Shown here: positions 10,039-19,363 of the stretch, piece by piece
Layout of the letters: the number at the start of each line of letters is the position of its first letter
Numbering within the stretch: position 1 is the first letter of the stretch
Assembly: GCA_963845445.1 (NCBI GenBank)
Contig: CAWJSE010000003.1
Location: forward strand, 124,001 to 188,000
From: JABDBL01 sp963845445
GTDB lineage: Bacteria; Cyanobacteriota; Vampirovibrionia; Obscuribacterales; Obscuribacteraceae
Direction: 5' to 3'
Length of the DNA: 64,000 nucleotides
Program-made: the position numbers and the translations under genes
The notes under the pieces: model-generated
Seen by the model: the letters and a program-made list of their open reading frames with translations, nothing else
The model's database searches: none
What the model was told of the DNA's origin: nothing

Positions 10039-10296
10039 TCATTTGGTGCTACGTATCAAGCGTGACACTATCGATATGACAAACACAAAAATAGCAGATC
10101 CTATTACGCAAGGAATTATGGGCATGCCAGCAAGAACTGGACCAAGACCACCCATCAGATTTACTCCTAGCCATCCGCCAATGATACCGACCACCGCTGA
10201 GGTAAAGAAGCCACCTGGCACCGTATTTGGTACTATCTTTTCAGCTATTACTGCACAAATGGCAGCTACAATTAAATACAAAATTAGCAAAATCAT
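10039..10296 (-). CDS. GlsB/YeaQ/YmgE-family stress membrane protein
   Basis: 85 aa with three hydrophobic segments: LILYLIVAAICAVIAEKI, a glycine-rich SAVVGIIGGWLGVNL, and IIPCVIGSAIFVFVISIV. The GG..GWLG pattern is typical of the transglycosylase-associated (GlsB/YeaQ/YmgE) family, induced by envelope or osmotic stress in other bacteria. AAGGAG lies 9 nt before the ATG. It is convergent with lhr. Biochemical function in the family is unknown. Confidence 0.85.
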   Translation of the reverse strand: MILLILYLIVAAICAVIAEKIVPNTVPGGFFTSAVVGIIGGWLGVNLMGGLGPVLAGMPIIPCVIGSAIFVFVISIVSRLIRSTK

Positions 10297-10569
10297 CGAA
10301 ATTGTTCTCCTTCTTTACAAAAGGAATCCTTAAACTGCTAAGCACTAAAATGTTTATTGAGATAAGGATACTGAATATTCATTTATATTGCCTTAAAACA
10401 AACAATAACACATACACTTGGTTCTAAATATACTATTTGTTTACAATACCGTATAACTATGACAATTTATTTGGTCCCCCTATTTTTAACTCGGGCAAAA
10501 TACCTTTTGACAATTACTTTCATAAGCCAGTGGGGATTTTCCTTTTAGTTTTACTACAATCTAGCACTG

Positions 10570-11709
10570 TTGAAAGCGGAGATGCTCTATTCAACCTATT
10601 TGTATAAGGCAGTAACTTCAGTTAGAATGTTTCTGTATCCTCAAAATCGTGGAAACTACACTAAATTGTCGACAATTATAATACTTTCCCAACTGCGATT
10701 ATCAGCTTTTTATCGTGGCAGCTTCTCATATTTGTTGCTGTTTATTTTGTTCGGCTTGAACCCTTGTTTTGCTAAGACTAACTCTGTTAAACCAGTCCAC
10801 ATACAAGACAACAGCTCAATTGCCAACCTTTATACGGTTCGAAGAATACACGGCCAACGCCGCACCAGCTCTGGCACTAGCCGAACGTATGTTTTGTATA
10901 TTCCGGGCAATCGGGGATCTCTTCCGAAGCAGCCTTATCCATTAGTGGTTATGGTGCACGGATTTCTAATGAGTTCAAATCAACAAAGCTCAACTTGTAG
11001 ATACTTAGCAGAAAGAGGTTTCGCAGTTCTAGCACCAAATATGTCCAGGATTATGTGGGGTAAGGAAAACCGCACAAAAAATGTCAAAGATGTCGTAGAT
11101 CAAACCGTCTGGTTAATCAAGCAAAGCAAAACACCAAACTCACCGTTTTTTGGATTATGTGATGCTAGCCGAATGGCCATCGCAGGAAATAGCTCGGGCG
11201 GAGCAATTTGCTTTGAGGCAGCTCTAGAAGCTCAAAAAGTCAATTTGCCTTACCATGCACTGTGTTCACTGGAAGGAGTACCTTGGGATAGAACACTAAG
11301 CCAGGTAAAGGATATCGAGCCTATGAATATTCTTACTTTGAGAGCAGAACCCTGTCTATGTAATTACCATTCTAATGTTTTAAAATATACTGAACGTCTC
11401 CGTTTTGCCACCGATGATGTAAAAATCAATGGTGCTCACCACTGCGATGCAGAGAATCCCACTTCAGTAGGCTGCATGTCAGTTTGTGGTACTTCGCACA
11501 AAAAATTTAGACGCTTATTCGAGCTCATCGCCTACCTCTATTTAAGAGACTCGCTAGATGCTCCAAAACTGTACGAGCCAACTAAAAGTTTTGTTGAGGT
11601 GATGAATGAGATGCAGGTAAATGGTAAAGTGGTCATACATCTGAATCATATGCAACCAACTAAATTATCCAGCAAATCATTTAAAAGCGCGCTTGGGACA
11701 AACAAGTAA
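10570..11709 (+). CDS. Exported alpha/beta hydrolase (esterase/lipase-like)
   Basis: 379 aa from a TTG; the ATG at 10627 or another in-frame start may be real, since no clear ribosome site decides. A signal-like hydrophobic stretch (YLLLFILFGLNPCFA) implies export. The hydrolase core shows YVLYIPG, VVMVHGFLMSS (oxyanion strand) and AIAGNSSGGAICFE, whose G-x-S-x-G serine is the likely nucleophile. A later GAHHCDAEN probably holds the catalytic histidine. Cysteines in the last third (LCNYH, HHCDAE, GCMSVCG) could form disulfides, fitting export. It resembles dienelactone-hydrolase or chlorophyllase-like lipases. Substrate unknown. Confidence 0.75.
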   Translation: MKAEMLYSTYLYKAVTSVRMFLYPQNRGNYTKLSTIIILSQLRLSAFYRGSFSYLLLFILFGLNPCFAKTNSVKPVHIQDNSSIANLYTVRRIHGQRRTSSGTSRTYVLYIPGNRGSLPKQPYPLVVMVHGFLMSSNQQSSTCRYLAERGFAVLAPNMSRIMWGKENRTKNVKDVVDQTVWLIKQSKTPNSPFFGLCDASRMAIAGNSSGGAICFEAALEAQKVNLPYHALCSLEGVPWDRTLSQVKDIEPMNILTLRAEPCLCNYHSNVLKYTERLRFATDDVKINGAHHCDAENPTSVGCMSVCGTSHKKFRRLFELIAYLYLRDSLDAPKLYEPTKSFVEVMNEMQVNGKVVIHLNHMQPTKLSSKSFKSALGTNK

Positions 11710-11750
11710 TTAACTCTATTTTTGTCCTCTGAATTTGAGTAGCAGATTTT

Positions 11751-11963
11751 CTAAAGTACTGTTTTAGTAGCCTTGCCTAGCCCACCAAAAGTACTCTTAA
11801 TCCCTTTACCAACACCGCCAACCGCTGATTTAGCACCCTTACCTACGCCTTTAACACCCTTACCGATTCCTTTAACAGCACCGTTCACTATGCCTGCCTG
11901 GGCAGATGAACAAAATAAACTGATCAATAGGACCGAAAGAATAATTGCTAAAAAATTCTTCAT
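11751..11963 (-). CDS. Small exported glycine/lysine-repeat protein
   Basis: 70 aa when started at the ATG preceded by GGAGG (seen as the minus strand of the CCTCC at 11968). Longer readings upstream lack support. The first 23 residues are a clean signal peptide (FLAIILSVLLISLFCSSAQA). The mature part is built of G-K-G and G-V-G-K repeats (VKGIGKGVKGVGKGAK) ending in ATKTVL. Such low-complexity basic peptides may bind the envelope or self-assemble. No family recognised and no partner gene. Confidence 0.6.
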   Translation of the reverse strand: MKNFLAIILSVLLISLFCSSAQAGIVNGAVKGIGKGVKGVGKGAKSAVGGVGKGIKSTFGGLGKATKTVL

Positions 11964-12093
11964 GAGGCCTCCGTGTTTTGTAATGCAGAATGATACGTTA
12001 GCATTATTTAGCTTTGCCAATATCCAATTGTATCTATAAAGTTGTAAAGCTGAGACAATTTGGCTAAACAATCGGTATCCATAAGGAGAGGAA

Positions 12094-12532
12094 ATGACGC
12101 TCAAAATCGAAACTATTACTCTACATGATGCTCGCTTGATCATAGAGGCCTGCGAAAAAAAAAGCAAGCGAAATAAAGCAACCAATGAACATCGCAATAG
12201 TAGATGCCGGTGCTAATTTAGTGGCACACGTCCGAATGGATGGAGCTTGGACAGGCAGTGCTGATATTGCTATCAATAAAGCTTTTACTGCCAAGAGCTT
12301 CGATATTGCTACTGCCGATTTAGCTAAAGAATCTCAGCCAGGACATCAATTTTACGGCATACATAATTCGAATAATGGTCGGATCATGATTTTTGCTGGC
12401 GGGCTACCACTACTTAAGGATGGCAAAGTTGTAGGCGCTCTCGGTGTCAGCGGTGGTACGGGCATACAAGACTCAAAAGTAGCAGAGGCCGGGCAAAGTG
12501 CTTTTGAAAAATCGTTGGCCTTGGTTAGATAA
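12094..12532 (+). pseudogene. HbpS/GlcG-family protein, frameshifted in a poly-A run
   Basis: AAGGAGAGG sits before the ATG at 12094. The first frame reads TLHDARLIIEACEKK. The second, from 12185, reads MNIAIVDAGANLVAHVRMDGAW through to GVSGGTGIQD, the typical HbpS/GlcG (heme-degrading or heme-binding) fold. The join is a run of nine A residues at 12144-12152. With eight, the protein reads through as EKKASEIKQPMNIAIVDAG. The lesion is therefore one extra base, either a true mutation, slippage-tolerated, or a base-calling error. Without it the gene would be a normal 145-aa family member. Confidence 0.8.
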
Positions 12533-12642
12533 AAAGCTAAATATGCGGCCAAAAGTTAGGCATTATAAATGCTTTCCTAAAAACTGAGAATTCTTCTAAT
12601 AGTCAGATTGAAAGCTTTTTACAATACGCTGGGAGTGAAAAT

Positions 12643-13305
12643 ATGAAAATAAAAATGATCTGCGCACTATTGATGGTATCAGCATTAGCAAATTCTCCTG
12701 GCAATGCTGCTCAAGTTGATTCAGTACCTACTAAGGCACAAGGACCAACATTTAAGTTAAGTGCAACAAAAGTAGAATTAAGCCTGGATCAATTAAATGA
12801 TGTGGGACTAGATCTCAAAAATATATTGACGGTTTCCAGGCATCTCTATGATGAAGTAATGGTTCAACCTGTTACCGTGATTACCGAGCCAGAAATGATT
12901 GCCGGAACAGTTATTAGCCTCCCTATAGGTACCGAGCCAACCGGGCCACCCCGCCCAGCTCGCAAAGAACGGGTGGATTTGCTTATGTCTCAAATCAAAC
13001 CAGTAATCGATCTTTTAAAAAACAATGCTGACGCTTTTATGAAGGATAGTGAGGTTAATGAACTGCCCGACGAAATGAAAACAAAAATAGAGCCGCTCTA
13101 TAAGAAATGGTTGGCTTACATGGATGATGTCTATGCTAGATTACTCGACTTGGAAAAACTGACGGTTGGTCCGACTTATGACAATTATGCAATTGCCAAT
13201 GACTGTCAGCTTATTGAAAGGGACGTCAAACAGATAGATGAAGTGCGTCGACCTATCTATAAACTTGTACAAGAAGAAGGCGAAAAGCTCATGAATTCGA
13301 ATTAG
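12643..13305 (+). CDS. Exported protein of unknown function
   Basis: 220 aa. The N-terminus (MKIKMICALLMVSALANSPGNAA) is a signal peptide. The mature protein is mostly charged helix, with a proline-rich loop (PIGTEPTGPPRPARKER) in the middle. No cysteines occur in the body, no enzyme motif is seen and no family is recognised. It is rightward, after the HbpS-like gene, with a weak GGGAG about 8 nt before the ATG. Confidence 0.65.
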   Translation: MKIKMICALLMVSALANSPGNAAQVDSVPTKAQGPTFKLSATKVELSLDQLNDVGLDLKNILTVSRHLYDEVMVQPVTVITEPEMIAGTVISLPIGTEPTGPPRPARKERVDLLMSQIKPVIDLLKNNADAFMKDSEVNELPDEMKTKIEPLYKKWLAYMDDVYARLLDLEKLTVGPTYDNYAIANDCQLIERDVKQIDEVRRPIYKLVQEEGEKLMNSN

Positions 13306-13650
13306 CGAGCTAGAGTTGACCGAACTTACATTTTATATCAACTATTAACACATTGTGATCAATAAGTCTGTCTGAGCTTATTTATCGCTCTTGATTGCAA
13401 CTAGGGGCAACACTGAATAGTGTCATTCAATGTAATTTGATTTAGCAAAGTTTAGCCTTGCTATTTTGACAAAAGATTATGCATTAATTGTGATCAAACA
13501 GATGGAAATACACCATATCTGGGGTCAGAATAATCATTTTTATAATATCGATACAAAGCTCAAAACTTGACGCAAGAGATCTTGTCTTTAATCGTCTCTA
13601 GATCTAGTATCAGCCGTCTTGGCTAGAGAAAGAGAAACGGAGTTAATACA
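13306..13650. other. Intergenic, no gene seen
   Basis: About 345 bp of AT-rich sequence between the exported protein and a short membrane ORF. I see no convincing ORF, RNA gene or strong terminator. It presumably carries the promoter of the small ORF at 13651. Confidence 0.5.
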
Positions 13651-13821
13651 ATGTTCACCGAAGTTATTGAAACTTTTGTCATCGACCCAATTTTCCATGA
13701 TTCACTGCACTGGAATTCCCCTATAGTGCCATTGCTTTTTATTCTTCTTTTATTTTTACCGATATGCTACATAGTTATAAAAGCAAGTTATTTTGGTTCT
13801 GATTCCGCTGGCTACAATTAA
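13651..13821 (+). CDS. Small single-pass membrane protein
   Basis: 56-codon ORF with an upstream ACGGAG about 8 nt before the ATG. The N-terminus (MFTEVIETFVIDPIF) is followed by one strong transmembrane stretch (VPLLFILLLFLPICYIVIKA) and a short polar tail. Clean start, ribosome site and transmembrane profile support a real gene. No homology recognised. Confidence 0.5.
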   Translation: MFTEVIETFVIDPIFHDSLHWNSPIVPLLFILLLFLPICYIVIKASYFGSDSAGYN

Positions 13822-14001
13822 GGTTACTGCTAAACCCGTCCTGGAATTTCTCTCTCCCTCTCCATGTATTCCTAGTAATTTTACGTGCGGGCAGGCTTAT
13901 TTCTTTAAGTTCAAGCACAGATAAATGAGTATTAAATAAAATACTGCTTGCCAAAGCAATTGCTATATTAGTCAAACTTATTCATTCAAGGGATTCTCAA
14001 A

Positions 14002-15705
14002 ATGACTGTTGGACTAACGGCTAAACTGCTCTCTGATATTGAAATTGCTAACCAAGCCAAGCTAAGGCCGATAGTTGAAGTGGCAGCTGATCTGGGATTC
14101 AATGAAAATGATATAGATTGCTACGGCAAGTACAAAGCCAAAATATCTTACGCCACCATTGAACAAATATTAAGTGACAAGACACGCAAGCGTGGCAAAC
14201 TCATTCTGGTTACGGCTATTACTCCTACAAAAGCTGGTGACGGAAAAACTACCAGTGCCATTGGATTGGCACAGGCTCTCAGAAAACGGGGGCGGTTGAC
14301 TGCAGCTGCGTTGAGAGAGCCTTCTATGGGACCGGTATTCGGTCTAAAGGGCGGGGGCACAGGTGGTGGTTATTCTCAGCTGATGCCCATGGACGAGATT
14401 AATTTACACTTTACTGGCGATATACACGCAATTACTGCCGCCAACAATTTATTGGCTTCTTTGATAGATAATCACATTCACTTTGGTAATAGCTTAGAAA
14501 TTGACCCTCGAGCAATCACTTTCCGGCGAGCTATGGATATGAACGATCGTAGCTTGAGACATTTAGTGCAAGGTGTAGGTGGCAAAATCAATGGTGTTCT
14601 GAGGGAGACTGCTTTTGATATTACGGCTGCTTCAGAAGTGATGGCTATTTTATGCTTGGCAGATTCACTTGCTGATTTGCGTCAGAGACTAGCAAGAATA
14701 GTGATTGGCCGATCCACTACTGGAAGAGCGGTGCTAGCCAGTGAACTTGATGCATCTGAGGGCATGGCGATTATTCTTAAAGACGCCCTTAGACCGAACT
14801 TAGTACAAACTCTTGATGGCACTCCGGCATTCGTTCACGGCGGACCATTTGCTAATATTGCCCATGGCACCTCAAGTATTTTATCAACAACATTGGCACT
14901 GCTCAGCGCCGATTTTGTGATAACCGAAGGTGGTTTTGGCGCTGATTTAGGTTTTGAAAAATATTGCAATATAGTAGCAAGTTTAAAGTCAGAGCTTTCT
15001 CCTGATGCGGTGGTCATGGTGGTTACTCTTAAAGCTCTTAAATTACATGGTGGCATTCCTGAACGTGATTTACAGCAATCTAATTTAAAGGCAATCGAAA
15101 AGGGATTTGCTAATTTAGAACGCCATGTTTCAAATGTGGGCAAGTTTGGACTGCCAACAGTTATATGCTTGAACAAGTATGCTGGTGATACAGAAGAGGA
15201 GCTTAACCACACGCTTGCTCTGTGCAAAGCCCATGGTTTTATAGCTGCTATAGCTGATGTCTGGGCAGCTGGTGGCGATGGTGCTACAGATTTAGCTGCT
15301 CTAGTCGAAGAGTCCACCACTAAAAGCAGTAAATTTGCTCCTCTCTATAAATCAGAAGCCCCCCTTACTGAGAAGTTAGAAATTGTAGCCAGCAATATTT
15401 ATGGTGCCTCCGACGTTGAGTATTCACCACAAGCACAAAAAGATTTAAAATGGTTAAACACAAATGGCTATGGAAATTTGCCTGTGTGCGTAGCTAAGAC
15501 TCAGTATTCATTTAGCGATGATCCGAAGTTAATCGGTGCTCCCTCTGGTTTCAAAATAAATGTAGCACAGTTGAGACTTTCTGCAGGCGCAGGCTTTGTC
15601 GTAGCCATTGCTGGTAATATCATGACTATGCCAGGTTTACCCAAAAGACCCGCTTCAGTTGGCATGGAAGCCGATAAAGAGGGGCGAATCAGTAAATTTT
15701 ATTGA
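14002..15705 (+). CDS. fhs: Formate-tetrahydrofolate ligase
   Basis: Joins formate to tetrahydrofolate using ATP to give 10-formyl-THF, feeding one-carbon metabolism. 567 aa, close to the usual 555-560. The nucleotide loop is TPTKAGDGKTT (about residues 74-84, usually TPTPAGEGKTT). Other family blocks are REPSMGPVFGLKGGG, GDIHAITAANNLL, TEGGFGADLGFEKY and the C-terminal GFVVAIAGNIMTMPGLP. The ATG follows an AAGGGA at a normal distance. The gene is monocistronic. Confidence 0.97.
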   Translation: MTVGLTAKLLSDIEIANQAKLRPIVEVAADLGFNENDIDCYGKYKAKISYATIEQILSDKTRKRGKLILVTAITPTKAGDGKTTSAIGLAQALRKRGRLTAAALREPSMGPVFGLKGGGTGGGYSQLMPMDEINLHFTGDIHAITAANNLLASLIDNHIHFGNSLEIDPRAITFRRAMDMNDRSLRHLVQGVGGKINGVLRETAFDITAASEVMAILCLADSLADLRQRLARIVIGRSTTGRAVLASELDASEGMAIILKDALRPNLVQTLDGTPAFVHGGPFANIAHGTSSILSTTLALLSADFVITEGGFGADLGFEKYCNIVASLKSELSPDAVVMVVTLKALKLHGGIPERDLQQSNLKAIEKGFANLERHVSNVGKFGLPTVICLNKYAGDTEEELNHTLALCKAHGFIAAIADVWAAGGDGATDLAALVEESTTKSSKFAPLYKSEAPLTEKLEIVASNIYGASDVEYSPQAQKDLKWLNTNGYGNLPVCVAKTQYSFSDDPKLIGAPSGFKINVAQLRLSAGAGFVVAIAGNIMTMPGLPKRPASVGMEADKEGRISKFY

Positions 15706-15732
15706 TTGAATTTCAAGTTTCAGGCCGAATTA

Positions 15733-17121
15733 CTATTTCACATATTTGTCCCAGCCGGCATATCGTTCAACAATACCTCCCCTGGGGAGTGAAACTAAAA
15801 TCAGAACTATGCCGGAAATCAATTCACTGTAACACACGTTTGGTAGGTCTCTGGCAAAAAGCAATGCCACTACAATAAGGATTAGCCCAAGCGGAATATT
15901 GGTCAAACGTACTATCCGGGTTACTTCAGCAGAAGCCACCAAAGCTAGAGTAACCACCATTGCGCCTAGCAGATGATCACAGTCCGCTGTTCTTCCGGCA
16001 AACGGTAAGATGTCCGGTCGCATCATAAGCCATGTGCCAATGACAAATTGGCAGGCAATAGTCCATGGCACCGTTACTCCTTGCACACTAGCTATCCATC
16101 TTTGGGAAAATGAGAAATTACTTCGATCAGGATCTTCAGCGCCACCGCCAACTATGCTTCCTCCCATCCAGAAGACCTGCCAGAAGTTCTTGCCTTCGGC
16201 TTTGGCCGCCATCAGAAATTGTCCTACTGCTACAGCCTCATGGACAGCAAGAGGAACAGACACCAACAAGGCAGCAGCCGATATTAAGCATAGTCCGCAC
16301 CAGGCGCCTACAACGACCGGCTGCATGATTACCAAGACTATACTTGTTATTCCAAGAGGTAATACCAGGATAGCAAACATTAACGCTATAAATGGTGCGG
16401 TGCGCCAGCGCGCCCGGTCGCCCATAAAACCAGTCAGCACCTCCATTAAATAAGCGACCGAACCAAAACCGGCATCCGAAATTGGGAAGGATCGCGACAC
16501 CATTGAACCAGTGACTCTATCGGTACCATTTCCAAAAAATGGGTCCCAAGCGTGCTGTATGTAACCGAGCTGATGGGCGGCCAAATAACGTGAAATAAAA
16601 AACCCAAGTAAAGCCAATGCAATGCCAAGCCAGCGCCGAATCCAGGAGGAGGGATTATAAGTCCAGCCGGGTGGCTGGTCAGGACCCGGTAATGCCATTC
16701 CTCCCTTTCCAGGCACGCCAGGCACCAAAATAGAAAATGTTATTATTAAGCAAGCGATTAAAGTATCAACTAGAAAAACTGCCGGCGTCGGCGACCAAAA
16801 CACTAATGGCGCGAAAAGCAGCCAAACCGCGATTAAAGCAGTACACCAGCGCACTAATGCGCGACGCGGTGAAAAAGCCAATATCTCGCAAATTATTATT
16901 AGTGCACCAGATACAATATCACTAATTGCAAGGGCAGGGCATTTGTAATCAAAAAGAAAAGGTCCCGTTATAAGCCAAAGTCCCAAAATACAATTAATAG
17001 CGTAAGTCCATAAGGTTCTGCAATGATGTATTCTGACGATTTGTTCGCACTCATCTGATGTCTTTCCGATAACCTCTTGGAATTGCTTAACCTGAAACTG
17101 GTTTGTAAGTTGGTTAATCAT
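15733..17121 (-). CDS. SPW-repeat/vitamin K epoxide reductase-like membrane protein
   Basis: 462 aa, about ten membrane segments. The two ends carry SPW-type pairs of helices. The centre is VKOR-like: AWDPFFGNGTDRV, SRSFPISDAGFGSVAY and a CxxC (WCGLC, Cys 275 and 278) that in VKOR proteins shuttles electrons between quinone and thiol partners. Likely role is quinone-linked disulfide chemistry at the membrane. It is followed on the same strand by a DUF1990 gene upstream, with an epimerase just beyond; this set recurs in other bacteria as far as I recall. No DsbA-like partner is adjacent. Confidence 0.8.
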   Translation of the reverse strand: MINQLTNQFQVKQFQEVIGKTSDECEQIVRIHHCRTLWTYAINCILGLWLITGPFLFDYKCPALAISDIVSGALIIICEILAFSPRRALVRWCTALIAVWLLFAPLVFWSPTPAVFLVDTLIACLIITFSILVPGVPGKGGMALPGPDQPPGWTYNPSSWIRRWLGIALALLGFFISRYLAAHQLGYIQHAWDPFFGNGTDRVTGSMVSRSFPISDAGFGSVAYLMEVLTGFMGDRARWRTAPFIALMFAILVLPLGITSIVLVIMQPVVVGAWCGLCLISAAALLVSVPLAVHEAVAVGQFLMAAKAEGKNFWQVFWMGGSIVGGGAEDPDRSNFSFSQRWIASVQGVTVPWTIACQFVIGTWLMMRPDILPFAGRTADCDHLLGAMVVTLALVASAEVTRIVRLTNIPLGLILIVVALLFARDLPNVCYSELISGIVLILVSLPRGGIVERYAGWDKYVK

Positions 17122-17202
17122 ATTAGTCCCTCAATGGATAGCCTTTAGAGATTAGCCCAATTGCTGATTTTTTCACTGAAGATCATAGTAAAATATTCTA
17201 AT

Positions 17203-17796
17203 TTAATTGACAGATTTTATTTTTCGCTTCATTAAAGATTGAGAATCACGCCGAAAGCGATTTTGAATTAAACGAACCAAAGGGTAAGCAAGCCACCCCA
17301 ACAAAGTACTGGGATTAGAAAAAGCTAGAATGTCATAAGTTACAATATCTGTATTTTTATCCCACTCCAACAAAAATCTTTCTTCGCCGGTCTCGACATG
17401 ATCCGGTAGAGTGCCATATCCAAAACCGAATCTAACCAGTGGAGCTTGCTCATTTATGGTGTAAACAATACGGCAAGCATTAAGTGACCAAAAACCACCA
17501 TGCCAAGCCAAAACCGCCACCACCGTATTAGGGATGATAAGAGCATTATGCGGATAGACTTTTACCCAGCTCAGACCGAATTGTTCCCATCTTTCTAGGG
17601 CATTCACAGATCTGGCAAAAATGTTCGCACCGATTCCAAGGTCTCCTCGTACATGATCCGTTCCATATCTGGAAGGACAGACACCATCCTTGCTTGCACC
17701 AACTTCAGCATAGGAAAAGTTTAGAGACGCTTGTCCCTCAATGAATTGCTCAATTGCTTCTTCTGACGGTTTTTTTAACAATAACATTGCTGACAA
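17203..17796 (-). CDS. DUF1990-family protein
   Basis: 197 aa. Blocks FSYAEVGAS, YGTDHVRGDLGIG, ALERWEQFGLSWV, NACRIVYTI, FGFGYGTLPDHVETGEERF and the C-terminal LAYPLVRLIQNRFRRDS are typical DUF1990 (a SRPBCC-like fold often found near epimerases and VKOR proteins). It lies 81 bp upstream of the VKOR-like gene on the same strand, so the two may be co-transcribed. The role is unknown; the fold suggests binding of a hydrophobic ligand. Confidence 0.8.
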   Translation of the reverse strand: MSAMLLLKKPSEEAIEQFIEGQASLNFSYAEVGASKDGVCPSRYGTDHVRGDLGIGANIFARSVNALERWEQFGLSWVKVYPHNALIIPNTVVAVLAWHGGFWSLNACRIVYTINEQAPLVRFGFGYGTLPDHVETGEERFLLEWDKNTDIVTYDILAFSNPSTLLGWLAYPLVRLIQNRFRRDSQSLMKRKIKSVN

Positions 17797-18195
17797 TATA
17801 GCAGTGTTTGTAGGAACAATGAAGCACAGTGAAATTTAAAATTAGATTGTTTAGAAAGGTCACATCAAATATAAATTTGCCAGCTGCACTCAATTGTTAT
17901 TTGATATGTTACTGAAGGATTGTAGATCCCATCAGGAATCATAAATCGTTATGAGACTCGGTTAGATGACTGTTTTATTGGCGATGGCTTGCTACTCGAC
18001 AGAGCAGATAATGTGGAGACCAACTGGTGTACGATCAATCCAATTCTCGACTATTGGTACGATGCCCCTCGAAAATACATTGCAATATAATTCTGCCAGT
18101 ACCTTAAGACCTGATGAGGCCAATAGGCTTCTTGAACGTGATGGCAGAAATTGGCGGCAACTGAGTTAACAACCCTAACATGCGAGAGATAATAT
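17797..18195. other. Divergent intergenic region
   Basis: About 400 bp between the leftward DUF1990 gene and the rightward epimerase; both promoters should lie here. A 67-codon ORF (17966-18169) has no ribosome site and no recognisable sequence, so I do not call it a gene. No hairpin or known RNA seen. Confidence 0.5.
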
Positions 18196-19296
18196 ATGGA
18201 AAATAAAAAAGAAGTATATCTAATTACTGGTAGCAGCGGCTTCTTAGGTCATGCGCTTTGCCATCATTTTGCCACAGCAAATAATGAGATAGTAGGTTTT
18301 GATAGAGAAGGTCCGCCGGATCCACCTGCACCAGTAGATTGTTTATTTTGTGATTTGACATCAGACGAGAGTGTGCAAAAAACTTTTCACCTCGTACGCT
18401 CACGTTATGGAAACAAAATTAAAGCGGTTTTTCATTTGGCTGCTTATTATAGTTTTTCAGGCGAAGATAGCCCACTCTATAAAGAGTTAACTGTGGAGGG
18501 AACAGATCGTTTAATTCGTGAGCTTGAGAATTTTGAAGTTGGCCAATTCATATTCTCTAGTTCTATGCTTGTGCACAAACCAAATGAGCCGGGCCATTCC
18601 ATAACCGAGGATTCACCGATTGCACCTAATTGGCAATACCCAATTTCTAAAGTACAAACCGAAAAGCTAATCAAGGAAAAACACGGAAAAATGCCAGCGG
18701 TAATATTGCGTATTGCGGGAGTTTATGATGAAGTTTGCCATTCAATTCCAATAGCCCACCAGATTCAACGCATTTATGAAAAACAATTAGAGGGGCATTT
18801 ATATTCTGGAAATACTAGTGTACGCCAATCCTTTGTCCACGTCGCCGACGTTGTAAAAGCATGCGATTTGGTTGTACAAAAAGCAGCCAAACTGCCTGAT
18901 CTTTCTATCTTTTTAATTGGAGAGACCGACGCCATGAGTTATGAAGAAATTCAGCAAGAAGTTAGCCATGAGTTGGACGGTCATGATTGGACGACATTTG
19001 AGGTACCAAAAACTATTGCCAAGCTTGGTGCCTGGGCAGAATCTGCTCTGCCTTTGCCAGAAAAACCTTTTATCAAGCCGTGGATGATTGATCATGCCGA
19101 TGACAATTTCGAATTAGATACAAGTAAAGCACGTACTATCCTTGGCTGGGAGCCGGCTCATAGTTTGCGTAAAACCCTGCCTAAAATGATCGAAGGACTA
19201 AAAGTCGACCCTAAAAGATGGTATCAAATAAACAAACTTAATCCCCCTGATTCATTAAAAATGAAGACTGATCAAAAGCAGAACTCAAAAGTCTAA
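18196..19296 (+). CDS. NAD-dependent epimerase/dehydratase (extended SDR)
   Basis: 366 aa. The Rossmann loop TGSSGFLGHAL and acidic end of beta-2 (VGFDREG) indicate NAD(H). The catalytic YPISK (YxxxK) and the preceding serines (FSSSML) are present. The last 90 residues form the sugar-binding type of C-terminal region with a basic tail. It probably acts on a nucleotide-linked or phosphorylated sugar; substrate cannot be told. It lies 67 bp upstream of the HAD-GH65 gene, so both may belong to a sugar or disaccharide pathway. Confidence 0.85.
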   Translation: MENKKEVYLITGSSGFLGHALCHHFATANNEIVGFDREGPPDPPAPVDCLFCDLTSDESVQKTFHLVRSRYGNKIKAVFHLAAYYSFSGEDSPLYKELTVEGTDRLIRELENFEVGQFIFSSSMLVHKPNEPGHSITEDSPIAPNWQYPISKVQTEKLIKEKHGKMPAVILRIAGVYDEVCHSIPIAHQIQRIYEKQLEGHLYSGNTSVRQSFVHVADVVKACDLVVQKAAKLPDLSIFLIGETDAMSYEEIQQEVSHELDGHDWTTFEVPKTIAKLGAWAESALPLPEKPFIKPWMIDHADDNFELDTSKARTILGWEPAHSLRKTLPKMIEGLKVDPKRWYQINKLNPPDSLKMKTDQKQNSKV

Positions 19297-19363
19297 AAAC
19301 AATTGAAAGAAGTTGATATCTAATCGCAATATTTTTCTGAATTGACTTTACAAGGATCAGTAT

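Noticed and set aside
12185..12532. Stand-alone HbpS-like gene starting at 12185
   Set aside because: The conserved N-terminal helix and a strong ribosome site lie in the other frame at 12094; the gene is frameshifted, not short.
17966..18169. 67-codon ORF before the epimerase
   Set aside because: No ribosome site, no hydrophobic or family pattern.
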